Shown one piece after another: positions 16,263 through 25,143 of a stretch of DNA of 64,000 nt. Each line of letters opens with the position of its first letter. The first letter of the stretch is position 1. Made by a program: the position numbers and the translations under genes. Origin of the DNA: VRUE01 sp963770315 (GTDB taxonomy: Bacteria; Actinomycetota; Thermoleophilia; Solirubrobacterales; 70-9); the NCBI GenBank assembly GCA_963770315.1, contig CAVYPC010000002.1, positions 1,178,001-1,242,000 on the forward strand. The letters run 5' to 3'. The notes below the pieces were generated by a model. It saw only the letters and a list, made by a program, of their open reading frames with translations. It did no database searches and was not told the DNA's origin.

Positions 16263-17594
16263 TCAGCGGGCGTAATTCGTCGCGCGGCTCTCGCGGATGA
16301 CGGTGATCTTGATCCGGCCCGGATAGGAAATCTCGCGCTCGATCGCGGTCGCGATCTCATGGGAGATCAGCGCCGCGTGCTCGTCGTCGACCTCGCCCGG
16401 GTCGACCATCACCCGCATCTCGCGCCCCGCCTGCATCGCGTACACCTTCTCCACCCCGGCATGGCGGGAGGCGACCGCCTCCAGGTCGCGCAGGCGGGCC
16501 ACATAGCCCTCCAGCGTGTCCCCACGGGCGCCGGGACGAGCGCCCGAGAGGGCATCGGCGGCCTGCACGATCGCGGCCTCGACCGTGCGCGGCTCGATCT
16601 CGTTGTGATGGGCCTCGATCGCATGCGCCACGGCCTCGCTCTCGCCGTAGCGGCGGGCCAGGCCGGCCCCGATCTGCGCGTGGGTCCCCTCTACTTCCTG
16701 GCCCGCCGCCTTACCGATGTCGTGCAGCAGCGCCGCTCGCCGGGCGATGTCGCCTGCCGCGCCAAGCTCGACCGCGATCAGCGTCGCGAGGCGGGAGCAC
16801 TCGACCAGATGGGCGAGCACGTTCTGGCCATAGCTGGTGCGGAACTGCAAGCGGCCCAGCAGGTCGGTCAGCCGCGGGTGAAGGCCGTTCACGTTGGCAT
16901 CGAGGGCCGCCCTCTCCCCCTCTTCGACGATCCGCTCGTCGATCTCCTCCTTGGCCTGCGCGTAGACCTCCTCGCAGCGGGCCGGATGGATGCGTCCGTC
17001 GGCGACCAGACGCTCGAGCGCGATCCGGGCGATCTCCCGGCGGCGGCCGTCGAAGCTCGAGAGGCGCACCGCCGAGGGGATGTCGTCGACGATGATGTCG
17101 ACCCCGGTCAGCTGCTCTAGGACGTGGATGTTGCGCCCCTCGCGGCCGATGATCCTGCCCTTCATCTCGTCGTTCGGGAGGTGGACGAGCTGGGTCGTCG
17201 CCCGGACCGCATGCGGTCCGGCGAGGCGCTGGACCGCGGTGGCAAGGATGTCGCGGGCCCGATCCTCCGCCTCGAGCCGGGTCTCCTCCTCGATCTTGCG
17301 CAGGGCGAGGCCGGCCTGACGACGAGCATCGGCTTCCACCTCCTCGACCAGCGCGCGCCGCGCCTCGGCGGTACTCAGGGAAGAGATTCGCTCCAACTCG
17401 GCGAGGCACCGCGCCTCGGCCTCGTTCGACTCGGCGAGGCGCCGATCCAGATCACGCTCGCGCTCGTCGAGCGATGCCCGGCGGCGCTCCAGCTCGTTGA
17501 GCTGAGCGTCCAGCGCCTCCAGCCGGTCCAGCACCAGATCGGGTCCTGAGCCGTTGCCGCGTGACGACTTCCACGACGGCATGCTGATTTTCAT
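16263..17594 (-). CDS. rny: Ribonuclease Y without the N-terminal membrane helix
   Basis: 443 residues: an N-terminal coiled coil (about 20-120), a KH domain with GRIIGREGRNI, and an HD phosphohydrolase domain with LLHDIGKA and AHHNEIEP. RNase Y is an endoribonuclease initiating mRNA decay. The family is usually about 520 residues with an N-terminal transmembrane anchor. Here the coding region begins 49 bp from the recA stop and no hydrophobic segment is present, so the enzyme should be soluble. The stop TGA is the loop of a CGCCCGC/GCGGGCG hairpin. Confidence 0.92.
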   Translation of the reverse strand: MKISMPSWKSSRGNGSGPDLVLDRLEALDAQLNELERRRASLDERERDLDRRLAESNEAEARCLAELERISSLSTAEARRALVEEVEADARRQAGLALRKIEEETRLEAEDRARDILATAVQRLAGPHAVRATTQLVHLPNDEMKGRIIGREGRNIHVLEQLTGVDIIVDDIPSAVRLSSFDGRRREIARIALERLVADGRIHPARCEEVYAQAKEEIDERIVEEGERAALDANVNGLHPRLTDLLGRLQFRTSYGQNVLAHLVECSRLATLIAVELGAAGDIARRAALLHDIGKAAGQEVEGTHAQIGAGLARRYGESEAVAHAIEAHHNEIEPRTVEAAIVQAADALSGARPGARGDTLEGYVARLRDLEAVASRHAGVEKVYAMQAGREMRVMVDPGEVDDEHAALISHEIATAIEREISYPGRIKITVIRESRATNYAR

Positions 17595-17623
17595 CTCGGT
17601 CCATAGTAGCTCTATAGACCGAG
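17595..17623 (-). promoter_or_regulatory. Palindromic operator-like element over the rny promoter
   Basis: Arms 17595-17606 and 17612-17623 pair at 11 of 12 positions around a 5-nt centre. On the minus strand the palindrome contains TACTAT, positioned 8 nt before the rny ATG, which would be the -10 box of a leaderless promoter. A dyad over the core promoter suggests a dimeric regulator; the same sequence could also form a 5' hairpin if transcription starts further upstream. Confidence 0.5.
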
Positions 17624-17643
17624 TTGTCTAATCTGCCGGCCGG

Positions 17644-18735
17644 CTAAGCGGCCTCTGCGACCGGCGGAGGCCGCTCCTGCTCGATGGCGGGCGCATCCTT
17701 CTCGGCGCCGATTCCCAGCGCGGCGCGAATCTTGGCATCGATCTCGCCGGCTATCTCGGGGTTCTCGACGAGGAACTGCTTGGCGTTGTTGCGCCCCTGG
17801 CCGAGCCGCGTCTCGCCATAGGAGAAGAAGGAGCCGGATTTCTGCACCAAGTTGTGCTCGATCCCGAAATCGATCAAGCCCCCCTCGCGCGAGATTCCGA
17901 CCCCGTACTCGATGTCGAATTCGGCCTGCTTGAAAGGCGAGGCGACCTTGTTCTTGACGACTTTGACCCGGACCCGGTTGCCGACCGCCTCGGTCCCTTC
18001 CTTGAGGGTCTCGATGCGGCGGATGTCGAGGCGCTGTGAGGAATAGAACTTGAGCGCCCGGCCGCCCGGCTGGGTCTCGGGGGAGCCGAACTGGACGCCG
18101 ACTTTTTCGCGGATCTGGTTGGTGAACAGGCAGACGGTGTTCGTCCGGTTGAGGTTGCCTGCCAGTTTGCGCATCGCCTGCGACATCAGGCGGGCCTGGA
18201 GGCCAACGGTCGTGTCGCCGATCTGGCCGTCCAGCTCGGCTTTCGGCGTCAGCGCCGCAACCGAGTCGATCGCGACGACGTCGACCGCGGCGGAGGCGAT
18301 CAGCCGGTCGGCGATCTGCAGTGCCTGCTCACCGTAGTCGGGCTGGGAAACCAGCAGCTCGTCGGTGTCGACGCCGATCGCTTTTGCGTAGATCGGGTCG
18401 ATCGAGTGCTCGGTGTCGATGAAGGCGCAGATCCCGCCACGGCTCTGGGCCTCGGCGATGATGTGGTAGATCAGCGTCGTCTTCCCCGAGGACTCCGGGC
18501 CGAAAATCTCGACGATCCGCCCGCGGGGGACGCCGCCTATGCCCAGCGCCAGATCGAGCGAGAGCGCTCCGGTCGGGATCGCTTCGATCGGGATCGCGCT
18601 GTCGGCGCCGAGGCGCATCAGGGCGCCTTGTCCGAAATCGCGCTCGATCTGGGTCACGGCCGCCTGGAGCGCCGCGTCCTTTGCCTTGGCCTCCTTGGCC
18701 GATGCGTCCTTCAGAGCCGCTTTCTTGTCTGCCAT
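17644..18735 (-). CDS. recA: RecA recombinase
   Basis: 363 residues from the ATG at 18735, which has AGGTGG 5 nt upstream. Walker A is GPESSGKTT, with LALGIGGVPRGRIVEI before it, Walker B VVAIDSVAALTP, L2 region NQIREKVGVQFGSPETQPGG and C-terminal RLGQGRNNAKQFL. It promotes strand exchange and LexA cleavage. It sits in a ftsK-rodZ-cinA-thpR-recA run on the minus strand. A 9-bp inverted repeat lies in the last codons, just before the stop. No LexA box was recognised directly upstream. Confidence 0.97.
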   Translation of the reverse strand: MADKKAALKDASAKEAKAKDAALQAAVTQIERDFGQGALMRLGADSAIPIEAIPTGALSLDLALGIGGVPRGRIVEIFGPESSGKTTLIYHIIAEAQSRGGICAFIDTEHSIDPIYAKAIGVDTDELLVSQPDYGEQALQIADRLIASAAVDVVAIDSVAALTPKAELDGQIGDTTVGLQARLMSQAMRKLAGNLNRTNTVCLFTNQIREKVGVQFGSPETQPGGRALKFYSSQRLDIRRIETLKEGTEAVGNRVRVKVVKNKVASPFKQAEFDIEYGVGISREGGLIDFGIEHNLVQKSGSFFSYGETRLGQGRNNAKQFLVENPEIAGEIDAKIRAALGIGAEKDAPAIEQERPPPVAEAA

Positions 18736-18745
18736 CTCTTCCACC

Positions 18746-19348
18746 TCACTGCCGCCCGTCTACGGGCAGCTCGACTTGCGCCAGCGGGGTGTACTGCGCA
18801 CCCAGCGGCTGGAGTTGCGAACGGTAGAGGGTCAATCGGATGCCCCGGAACGACTGGGAAAGATCTTTCGGAAGCGGCCCGGGACGGCTCTCCACCAAAG
18901 CCGGCCGCTTCGATCCACGTTCTTCGCGCCGCACCCTGGCAACGGTCACATGGGGCCAGAAGGGGCGTTTCTCCGCCTCGTAGAGCCGCGCTGCGATCAG
19001 CTTCGCCACCAGATCGGCCTGCAGGCCGATCGTGCCCGGCGATTCGGCCGGGAGGGCGAAGAGCCGCGGGCGGCCGCGCTCCGGCCGCGACACCGGGTCG
19101 CCCAGCTCGATCGAGGGCCCGCTGATGCCGCACGTCGCGACGATCTCCCCCAGGCGGGGTATCTCCCTCTCCGGCAGATAGCCGATGAAGGCGAGGGTGA
19201 TGTGGAGCGACTCGGGCGCGACAGGGCGCAGCGCCGGGTCGGCGAGCGCCTCGCGACCCCACTCTGCGATCCCCGTCCGCACCGGGTCGGGCAGGTCAAG
19301 AGCGACGAACAACCTCGCCCGCGGGCCCTCCGCTCTCTCCGTTGCCAT
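18746..19348 (-). CDS. thpR: RNA 2',3'-cyclic phosphodiesterase (LigT/2H family)
   Basis: 200 residues with the two HxT motifs of 2H phosphoesterases, HITLAFIG near residue 45 and HVTVARV near residue 133. It opens 2',3'-cyclic phosphates on RNA ends. Start chosen at MATERAEG, directly before the conserved RLFVALDLP strand. It is 68 nt downstream of cinA and 10 nt upstream of recA, the usual actinobacterial order. Confidence 0.9.
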   Translation of the reverse strand: MATERAEGPRARLFVALDLPDPVRTGIAEWGREALADPALRPVAPESLHITLAFIGYLPEREIPRLGEIVATCGISGPSIELGDPVSRPERGRPRLFALPAESPGTIGLQADLVAKLIAARLYEAEKRPFWPHVTVARVRREERGSKRPALVESRPGPLPKDLSQSFRGIRLTLYRSQLQPLGAQYTPLAQVELPVDGRQ

Positions 19349-19396
19349 GGCGGCGACGCTACGCGGCCACGGCGCACGGAACAAGGCACAGATGTG

Positions 19397-19433
19397 AAAA
19401 GTGAGCGACGCCTTCGCTACAGAGGAGCGTCGC
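19397..19433 (-). terminator. Hairpin and T-run at the end of cinA
   Basis: Arms GCGTCGC (19427-19433) and GCGACGC (19405-19411) flank a loop containing the cinA stop codon. On the minus strand the stem is followed by a short T-run (19397-19400). It could partly terminate transcription before thpR-recA. Confidence 0.45.
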
Positions 19434-20712
19434 CGCCACCCAACAGGGTCCGCAAGAGGTGCATCGCGACCAAGGCAGAGCGTTCGCGGATGTCCTCGCG
19501 GCCGCCGGGGATGACCGGGGCGCGAGCGATCGCGATGCCGTCGCCCAGGCGGGCATCGAAGCAGACGAAGCCCACCGGCTTCTCCTCGGTGCCGCCGTCG
19601 GGACCGGCGATACCGGTGATCGAGACGGCGACGTCGGCGCCGAAGCGCTCCAGCGCGCCTCGCGACATCGCCTCCGCCACCTCGGGGGAGACCGCGCCGC
19701 GATCCTCGATCAGAGCCGGATCGACGCCCAGCAGCTCCGCCTTCGCCGCGTTCGAGTAGGCGACGACGCCGCCCGCGAAGTAGGCGGAGGCGCCCGGCAG
19801 GTTGGTGATCCGCGCCGCCAGCAGGCCCCCGGAGCAGGACTCGGCCAAAGCCAGCTTGCGCCCATCCAGAAGGCGGGCTAGCTGGGAGTCGATGGTCTCC
19901 CCGTCGAGGCTGAAGAGGTGGCGGGCGTGGCGGTCGAGGAGCCCGGAACGGACCGCCTCGGCGACCGGCGCGGCCTCGGCCCTATAGCGGACGTCGATCT
20001 CGATCTCCCCCCGGCGCAGGCAGGTCGTGATCTCGACCGCTCCTAAATCGACTCCGTCGGCCTCGATCTCGCGCAGGCTCTTGGCAATCTCGGACTCGGG
20101 TATGCCGAACATGCGCACGGTGTAGTCGAGCAACGGCGTGGCGCGGGCCAGTACCGCCTGCACCGGCCCGGACTCGATCGCCCGCGGCCACATCGGCCGC
20201 AGCTCGCGTGGGGGACCGGGCAGCACGATCACCGTCTGCTCACCGGCGGGCACGACCAGGCCTGGCGCGGTACCGACCGGATCGAGCGGCAATGAGCCCT
20301 CGGGGACCATCGCCTGCTTGCGATTGGCCTCCCGCACCGCCTCCTCGTCGAAGCGGAAGCGGCGAGCGAAGCCACGCAGGATCTCCGCGATCTTCTCCTC
20401 CATCGCCTCGTCGAGCCGCAGCTCCCGCCCGGCGAAGCTGGCGACGACCTCCGCGGTCAGGTCGTCGGCGGTCGGGCCGAGGCCGCCCGAGGTGACGATC
20501 AGGTCCATCCCCTCCCCGGCCATGAAGCGCAGCGCCGACTCGAGATCCCCGGGGCGGTCGCCGACGACGGTGATGTGGGCGACCTCGACCCCGAGCTCGG
20601 CCAGCCTCTCGGACAGCCAGGGCCCGTTGCGGTCGGCGATCCGCCCGGTCAGGACCTCGGTACCGGTGACGACGATTCCGGCCCGAACCGGCCCAGCGTC
20701 GTGTTCTGTCAT
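19417..20712 (-). CDS. cinA: CinA family protein (ADP-ribose pyrophosphatase / NMN amidohydrolase type)
   Basis: 431 residues: an N-terminal MoCF-like domain (GTEVLTGRIADRNG, VTSGGLGPTADD) and a C-terminal CinA domain with AESCSGGLLA and ITGIAGPDGGTEEKPVG. Two-domain CinA proteins recycle nicotinamide nucleotides; the gene commonly precedes recA. The ATG overlaps the stop of the rodZ-like gene. In-frame codons upstream of this ATG are rejected because they lie inside that gene. Confidence 0.93.
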   Translation of the reverse strand: MTEHDAGPVRAGIVVTGTEVLTGRIADRNGPWLSERLAELGVEVAHITVVGDRPGDLESALRFMAGEGMDLIVTSGGLGPTADDLTAEVVASFAGRELRLDEAMEEKIAEILRGFARRFRFDEEAVREANRKQAMVPEGSLPLDPVGTAPGLVVPAGEQTVIVLPGPPRELRPMWPRAIESGPVQAVLARATPLLDYTVRMFGIPESEIAKSLREIEADGVDLGAVEITTCLRRGEIEIDVRYRAEAAPVAEAVRSGLLDRHARHLFSLDGETIDSQLARLLDGRKLALAESCSGGLLAARITNLPGASAYFAGGVVAYSNAAKAELLGVDPALIEDRGAVSPEVAEAMSRGALERFGADVAVSITGIAGPDGGTEEKPVGFVCFDARLGDGIAIARAPVIPGGREDIRERSALVAMHLLRTLLGGGDAPL

Positions 20713-21467
20713 TCGCAGCTTGGCCTTTCGCCTTCTTGCAGCGCGCTCAGCTTGCCATGGGAGCCGATCCGGTAGCCGACGGGACTGGAGCTCGCCGGCA
20801 CGTCGGCAGGTTTGCCGTCGACCAACATCGTCACCGAGCCGTTGCCGAGGGCGATTTCGAAGCTGCCCGAGCGGAACGGGCCCGCTTCGGCCCCTTCTTC
20901 GAGGATCTGGCCGTCGACTAAGGGCTTTTCGCTGGAGTCGAGCAGGCATACCCATACTTCCGCCGTCGCCGCCAGCTTCACGGCGACGCCGGACTTGGCC
21001 GCCGTCGCCTTCCCCCGGCTCCGCTTCTCGCCCTGCTTGCCTTCGCCCTTCGCCGCCGGCGAGGGCGTGGATGAGTCGCCGCCTCCGCCGGCCAGCGCGA
21101 TGGCGACCAGGATCGCGACCAGGACGAGGCAGACGGCCACCGCGAGCACGCGTCCCGATACGCCCGGCCGACCGCCGCGCATACCCGTCGGCACCGGCTC
21201 GACCCGCTTCGGCGCTCGCTCGCCGCCAGGTGGAGCGGTGCTGCGCCGGTAGTCGTCGGCGAGGCGTTCGCCGTCGAGGCCGAGATAGAAGGCGTAGGTG
21301 CGGATGAAGCCGCGCGTGTAGGCGCCGCCGGGGAGGGCGTCCCACTCCTCGTTCTCGATCGCCTGCAGGTAGCGAACGCGGATCTTGATCGCGGCTTCGA
21401 CCTCGGAAAGGTCGACTTTGCGACGATTCCGCGCCTCGCGCAGGGTGACTCCAATGCCAGCGTCCAC
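20709..21467 (-). CDS. RodZ-like membrane protein with N-terminal helix-turn-helix
   Basis: 252 residues: a cytoplasmic Xre-type HTH (GVTLREARNRRKVDLSEVE to about residue 70), a basic linker, one transmembrane helix (about 105-126) and an extracytoplasmic beta domain (DUF4115-like, VAVKLAATAEVWVCLLD). RodZ-type proteins link the cytoskeleton or division machinery to the wall. It lies between ftsK and cinA with an ATGA overlap into cinA. Confidence 0.8.
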   Translation of the reverse strand: MDAGIGVTLREARNRRKVDLSEVEAAIKIRVRYLQAIENEEWDALPGGAYTRGFIRTYAFYLGLDGERLADDYRRSTAPPGGERAPKRVEPVPTGMRGGRPGVSGRVLAVAVCLVLVAILVAIALAGGGGDSSTPSPAAKGEGKQGEKRSRGKATAAKSGVAVKLAATAEVWVCLLDSSEKPLVDGQILEEGAEAGPFRSGSFEIALGNGSVTMLVDGKPADVPASSSPVGYRIGSHGKLSALQEGERPSCE

Positions 21468-21513
21468 CCCGACATTGTGTCTGCTGCGCCCCGCCAGTGC
21501 GAACGAAAGCTGT

Positions 21514-23712
21514 CTAGAGCGCTTGCTCGACGTCGACAGCCATGGGCTCGGCGTCCCCTCCGCCGGCCAGCACCCGCGAGAGGTCGGCCTCGGTGATCAG
21601 CACCTGCCGTGGCTTGGAGCCCTCGTAGCCGGAGATCACGCCCCGCCGCTCGAGCATGTCGATCAGCCGCCCGGCGCGGGTGTAACCAACCCGGAGGCGG
21701 CGCTGGATCATCGAGACGGAGGCGGTTTCGGTCTGCACGACGGTGCGGATTGCCTCGTCGAGCAGGTCGTCGGCATCGGGGTCGAAATCGCCATCGCCCC
21801 CCTCACCGGCAACCTCCTCACGCGACTCGAGCAGCTCGGCCTCGAATTCGGGTTCTCCCTGCTTGGCCCAGTAGCCGGTGATGCGGGCGATCTCCTCCTC
21901 GGTGACGAAGGCGCCCTGCACGCGCGCCATCTTCGACGTCCCGGCGCCGCGGAAGAGCATGTCGCCCTGCCCGAGCAGAGCCTCTGCCCCACCCTGATCG
22001 AGGATCACCCTCGAGTCGGTCTGCGAGGAGACGGCGAAGGCGATCCGGGCTGGGATGTTGACCTTGATCGTGCCGGTGATGATGTCGGTGGACGGCCGCT
22101 GCGTCGCCAGCACCAGGTGGATGCCGGTCGCCCGCGACTTCTGCGCCAGGCGGATGATCGAGTCCTCGACCTCGGCTGGCGAGACCATCATCAGATCGGC
22201 GAGCTCGTCGATCACGCAGAGGATGTGCGGCAGCGGTGCTTCTCCGGCCTTCGTGCGGGCCCGGTTCAGCTCGGCGAGGTTGCGGCAGCGCGCCTTGCCC
22301 ATGATCCCGTAGCGGCTCTCCATCTCGCCGATCAGGTTGGCGAGCACGTTGGCGGCGAGGCGAGGCGAGGTGACGACGGGGGTCAGCAGATGGGGAACGT
22401 GCTCGTAGTGGTTGAGCTCGACCTGCTTGGGATCGACCAGGACCAGCCGCACCTCGTTGGGCGAGGCCTGCATCAGGATCGAGGAGAGGATCGCGTTGAC
22501 GCAACCCGACTTGCCCGAGCCGGTCGTGCCGGCGACGAGAACGTGCGGCATCTTGGCCAGATCGGTCCAGACCGGCTTTCCGTCGATCCCCTTGCCGAGC
22601 CAGGCGACCAGCGGCGAGGTCTTCTCCGGCCGGCCGGCGTAGATGTCGCCGAGGCGAACCAGGCGGCGGCGGGTGTTGGGCACCTCGACCCCGACCGCCT
22701 GCTTGCCGGGGATCGGCGCCAGGATGCGAATGTCGGTGGAGGCGAGCGCGTAGGCGAGGTCGTTGGAGAGCTCGGTGACTTTCTTCACCTTGGTGCCTGG
22801 CGCCAGGCGCAGCTCGAAGCGAGAGACGTGCGGACCGCTGACGATGCCGACGATCTTGGCCTCGACGCCGAAGTGACCGAGCGTCTCGACCAGCTTGCGA
22901 CCGATGATTTCGTGATCGCGAGGGTCGGGGCCCTTGTCCCCTTTGCCCTTTTCCAACACCTTCGCCGGCGGTGGCCGGTAGTCGATCTGGTCGGATTCGG
23001 TGACGCCGCGCTTGCTGCCCATCGGGGTCAGCGCCGTCTGCCGAGACTCGGCGGCGGTGCCCACGCCGAGCCCCTCCTCGCCGCGTTCCTCGACCTCGTA
23101 GGCGTGGGGCTGAAGATCCTCGCCATCGGGCTCTGGCTCGGCGTCGGACTCGGGAGCGTCGAATTCCGTGGTGGCCGGCTCCTCCTCCTCGGGGCGCTCG
23201 TCGGCGATCGCCACCGTCGGTTCGAAGTCGTCGTCCTCGGGATAGGTGCTCATCACGTCGGTGGGACCGGCCTGGGTCTCGAAGGCAGAGGAGGTCTTTT
23301 CGCCGCGGCGCTCCTCGCGCTGCTGGATCGCGGTCTGGGCGATGTCGCGCCCGCCGGCGACGGTGTGGCGGACGCCGCGACCGAGGCCGCGAAACACGGC
23401 CGAGATCGAGGTGCCGGTGACGAGCATCGCGCCGACCGCCAGCATCAATACCGTCGCGATCCGCGCGCCGACCGCGCCAAGCAGGTACTCGAGCCCGGTT
23501 TCCAGCCCGTAGCCGATCTTGCCCCCGTCCCAGCCGAAGAAGAGGACGAAGCAGAGGTAGACGCCGGCGGCGATCAGGAAGAGCCCGATCAGGTCCAGAT
23601 GGCGCTGCTGCAGGCCTTCGGGAAGGTGCGGACGGGGGAATCGCGCTTTGGCCTTGGACTTCGCTTTCGGCTTGCGGCGCGCGGCCGAACCTCGCTTCTT
23701 GCGCACGAACAT
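21514..23712 (-). CDS. ftsK: DNA translocase FtsK/SpoIIIE
   Basis: 732 residues. The N-terminus is basic, with only two or three clear membrane helices (about 40-62 and 83-105), fewer than the usual four. It is followed by an acidic linker, the motor with Walker A GTTGSGKSG and VLVDPKQVELN, the RecA-like beta region ATQRPSTDIITG, and a C-terminal gamma winged helix (SMIQRRLRVGYTRAGRLID) that reads KOPS-like sites. It pumps chromosome ends through the division septum. It heads the rodZ-cinA-thpR-recA run. Confidence 0.95.
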   Translation of the reverse strand: MFVRKKRGSAARRKPKAKSKAKARFPRPHLPEGLQQRHLDLIGLFLIAAGVYLCFVLFFGWDGGKIGYGLETGLEYLLGAVGARIATVLMLAVGAMLVTGTSISAVFRGLGRGVRHTVAGGRDIAQTAIQQREERRGEKTSSAFETQAGPTDVMSTYPEDDDFEPTVAIADERPEEEEPATTEFDAPESDAEPEPDGEDLQPHAYEVEERGEEGLGVGTAAESRQTALTPMGSKRGVTESDQIDYRPPPAKVLEKGKGDKGPDPRDHEIIGRKLVETLGHFGVEAKIVGIVSGPHVSRFELRLAPGTKVKKVTELSNDLAYALASTDIRILAPIPGKQAVGVEVPNTRRRLVRLGDIYAGRPEKTSPLVAWLGKGIDGKPVWTDLAKMPHVLVAGTTGSGKSGCVNAILSSILMQASPNEVRLVLVDPKQVELNHYEHVPHLLTPVVTSPRLAANVLANLIGEMESRYGIMGKARCRNLAELNRARTKAGEAPLPHILCVIDELADLMMVSPAEVEDSIIRLAQKSRATGIHLVLATQRPSTDIITGTIKVNIPARIAFAVSSQTDSRVILDQGGAEALLGQGDMLFRGAGTSKMARVQGAFVTEEEIARITGYWAKQGEPEFEAELLESREEVAGEGGDGDFDPDADDLLDEAIRTVVQTETASVSMIQRRLRVGYTRAGRLIDMLERRGVISGYEGSKPRQVLITEADLSRVLAGGGDAEPMAVDVEQAL

Positions 23713-23752
23713 GGAACCCGCTTCGACGGCGGAGCGCTCACCCCTGCTCTGC

Positions 23753-24019
23753 TCAGGAGCGGGTGAGGATGAAGCCCACGATCAAGGCGACATACCCGCC
23801 GACCATCGAGGCCCAGAGCGTGCTGATTGCAGTGTTCACGGAGTCGAGCCGGAGGCCAAGCTCGGACCGAACATCCTTGATCTCAGACCGCACGCCCTTA
23901 ATCTCGGATCGAACGTCCCTGATCTCGGATCGAACGTCCCTGATCTCGGATCGAACGTCCCGGAAACCCTCACGCATCTCCTTCCTCAGTTCGCCGATCT
24001 GGCGACTTACATCGTCCAT
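23753..24019 (-). CDS. Small coiled-coil protein with C-terminal membrane anchor
   Basis: 88 residues. MDDVSRQIGELRKEMREGF leads into five tandem heptads of the form DVRSEIR/DVRSEIK, and the protein ends in a hydrophobic helix (VGGYVALIVGFILTRS). The heptads are encoded by near-identical 21-bp tandem repeats. AGAAGGG precedes the ATG at 24019. It resembles Bdr/XhlA-like small coiled-coil membrane proteins in layout only; the function is unknown. Confidence 0.7.
   Translation of the reverse strand: MDDVSRQIGELRKEMREGFRDVRSEIRDVRSEIRDVRSEIKGVRSEIKDVRSELGLRLDSVNTAISTLWASMVGGYVALIVGFILTRS
23879..23962. repeat. 21-bp tandem repeats inside the coiled-coil gene
   Basis: About four copies of a 21-bp unit (ATCTCGGATCGAACGTCCCT plus one base), the central two identical and the outer ones diverged. 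Because 21 bp equals one heptad, copy-number change would lengthen the coiled coil without shifting frame. Confidence 0.8.
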
Positions 24020-24147
24020 CGTCCCTTCTCTGTCGCTGCGGTCCATTGTCTGCATGATGCCATACTGACCGGCCGCGCCGCGCGGGTGTCGCACTGAATG
24101 CAAAATGTTTCGCGCGAGATCGGATCGGAAGCCGCGATCGGGCCAAT

Positions 24148-25131
24148 TCAGCCGGCGCAGACCCAGGCACTGCCGCCCGAGTCCGCCCAGATTTCGGCAG
24201 CGATCCGATCCTGTTCGGCCTTGGAGCCGTCCTGGGGCGCGCCCTGGCCGCCGTAGAGGTCCCAGGTCGAGGGCAGGATCTGGTAGGCCCCGCCGGCGCG
24301 GCTGCTCGGATTGACGGCGGCGTAGTTGCCGCCGGACTCGCACATCACGATGTAGGTGGGGATCGAGAAGGGGCCGCCGAGCCAGCGACCGACCGTTTCT
24401 TCGGCGGCCGCCCGGCTCGCCGCTTCCGCGGCCTGGATCTCCTTGACCCATTCGCCGATCCGCGTTTTGAGCGTCGCCAGCGAATCCGAGCGGGAGGCGG
24501 AGAGCGCGTCGAGGCGCCTTGCGGTCGCGTCGGCGCGGGCGCGCACCGCGGCGATTTCGGAGCGGGCGGCGGCGAGTTCCTCGTTGTAGGCGTCGACCCG
24601 CGCCTTCAGCGCCGCGACCAGCTCCAGCTCATGGCGAACTCCGTTGCGCACCTGCTCGACCCTGGCGGCGAGCTCGGTGTCGGAGTCCTCGATCCGCTGC
24701 AGGTATTCGCTGCGGACCGCCAGCTCGTCGAAGTCGCCGGAGCCGAGGACGATGCTGGCGGTGCTCGGCGAGCCGCTCTCGTAGATCGCCACCAGCCGCC
24801 GCGCAAGCGCCCGCCGAGCCCGGCGCAGCCGAGCGCGCTCGGCTTCCAGGTGCGCTTCGGAGCGCTCGACCTTCGCCGCCAGCCTCGCCGCCCGTTCGCG
24901 GCCGTGGGCAAGCAGGTCGCTGAGATGCCGCTCCCGCGCGGCGGCGTCTTCGGCTTCCGCTTCGGTCGCGGCGAGCCGTTCCTGGGTGTCGCGAATCTGG
25001 GTCCCGAGCGAGGCCGCTTCCTCGCGCGCACCGCCGACCTTGTCGCGCAGCGACCCGACGTCCGCCGCACGCGCGGACGCGACCGTGAGCAGGGCTACGG
25101 CAAGGAGCGCGACTGCGGGCTTCCAGCGCAT
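24148..25131 (-). CDS. Secreted coiled-coil protein with C-terminal Rpf/transglycosylase-like domain
   Basis: A signal peptide (MRWKPAVALLAVALLTVASA, cleavage near ARA) is followed by about 200 residues of helical, Ala/Glu/Arg-rich coiled coil of the PcsB/EnvC-like kind. A C-terminal domain of about 75 residues carries YIVMCESGGNYAAVNPSS and GAYQILPSTW. The Glu in CESGGN is the catalytic residue of Rpf and lysozyme-like transglycosylases. It should act on peptidoglycan at the cell surface, with the coiled coil as a regulatory arm. The protein ends WVCAG, giving a likely disulfide with the upstream Cys. Confidence 0.85.
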   Translation of the reverse strand: MRWKPAVALLAVALLTVASARAADVGSLRDKVGGAREEAASLGTQIRDTQERLAATEAEAEDAAARERHLSDLLAHGRERAARLAAKVERSEAHLEAERARLRRARRALARRLVAIYESGSPSTASIVLGSGDFDELAVRSEYLQRIEDSDTELAARVEQVRNGVRHELELVAALKARVDAYNEELAAARSEIAAVRARADATARRLDALSASRSDSLATLKTRIGEWVKEIQAAEAASRAAAEETVGRWLGGPFSIPTYIVMCESGGNYAAVNPSSRAGGAYQILPSTWDLYGGQGAPQDGSKAEQDRIAAEIWADSGGSAWVCAG

Positions 25132-25143
25132 GCGAGCAGCACC

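Noticed and set aside
23879..23962. Possible CRISPR array from regular repeats
   Set aside because: The repeats are directly adjacent without spacers and encode coiled-coil heptads in frame.
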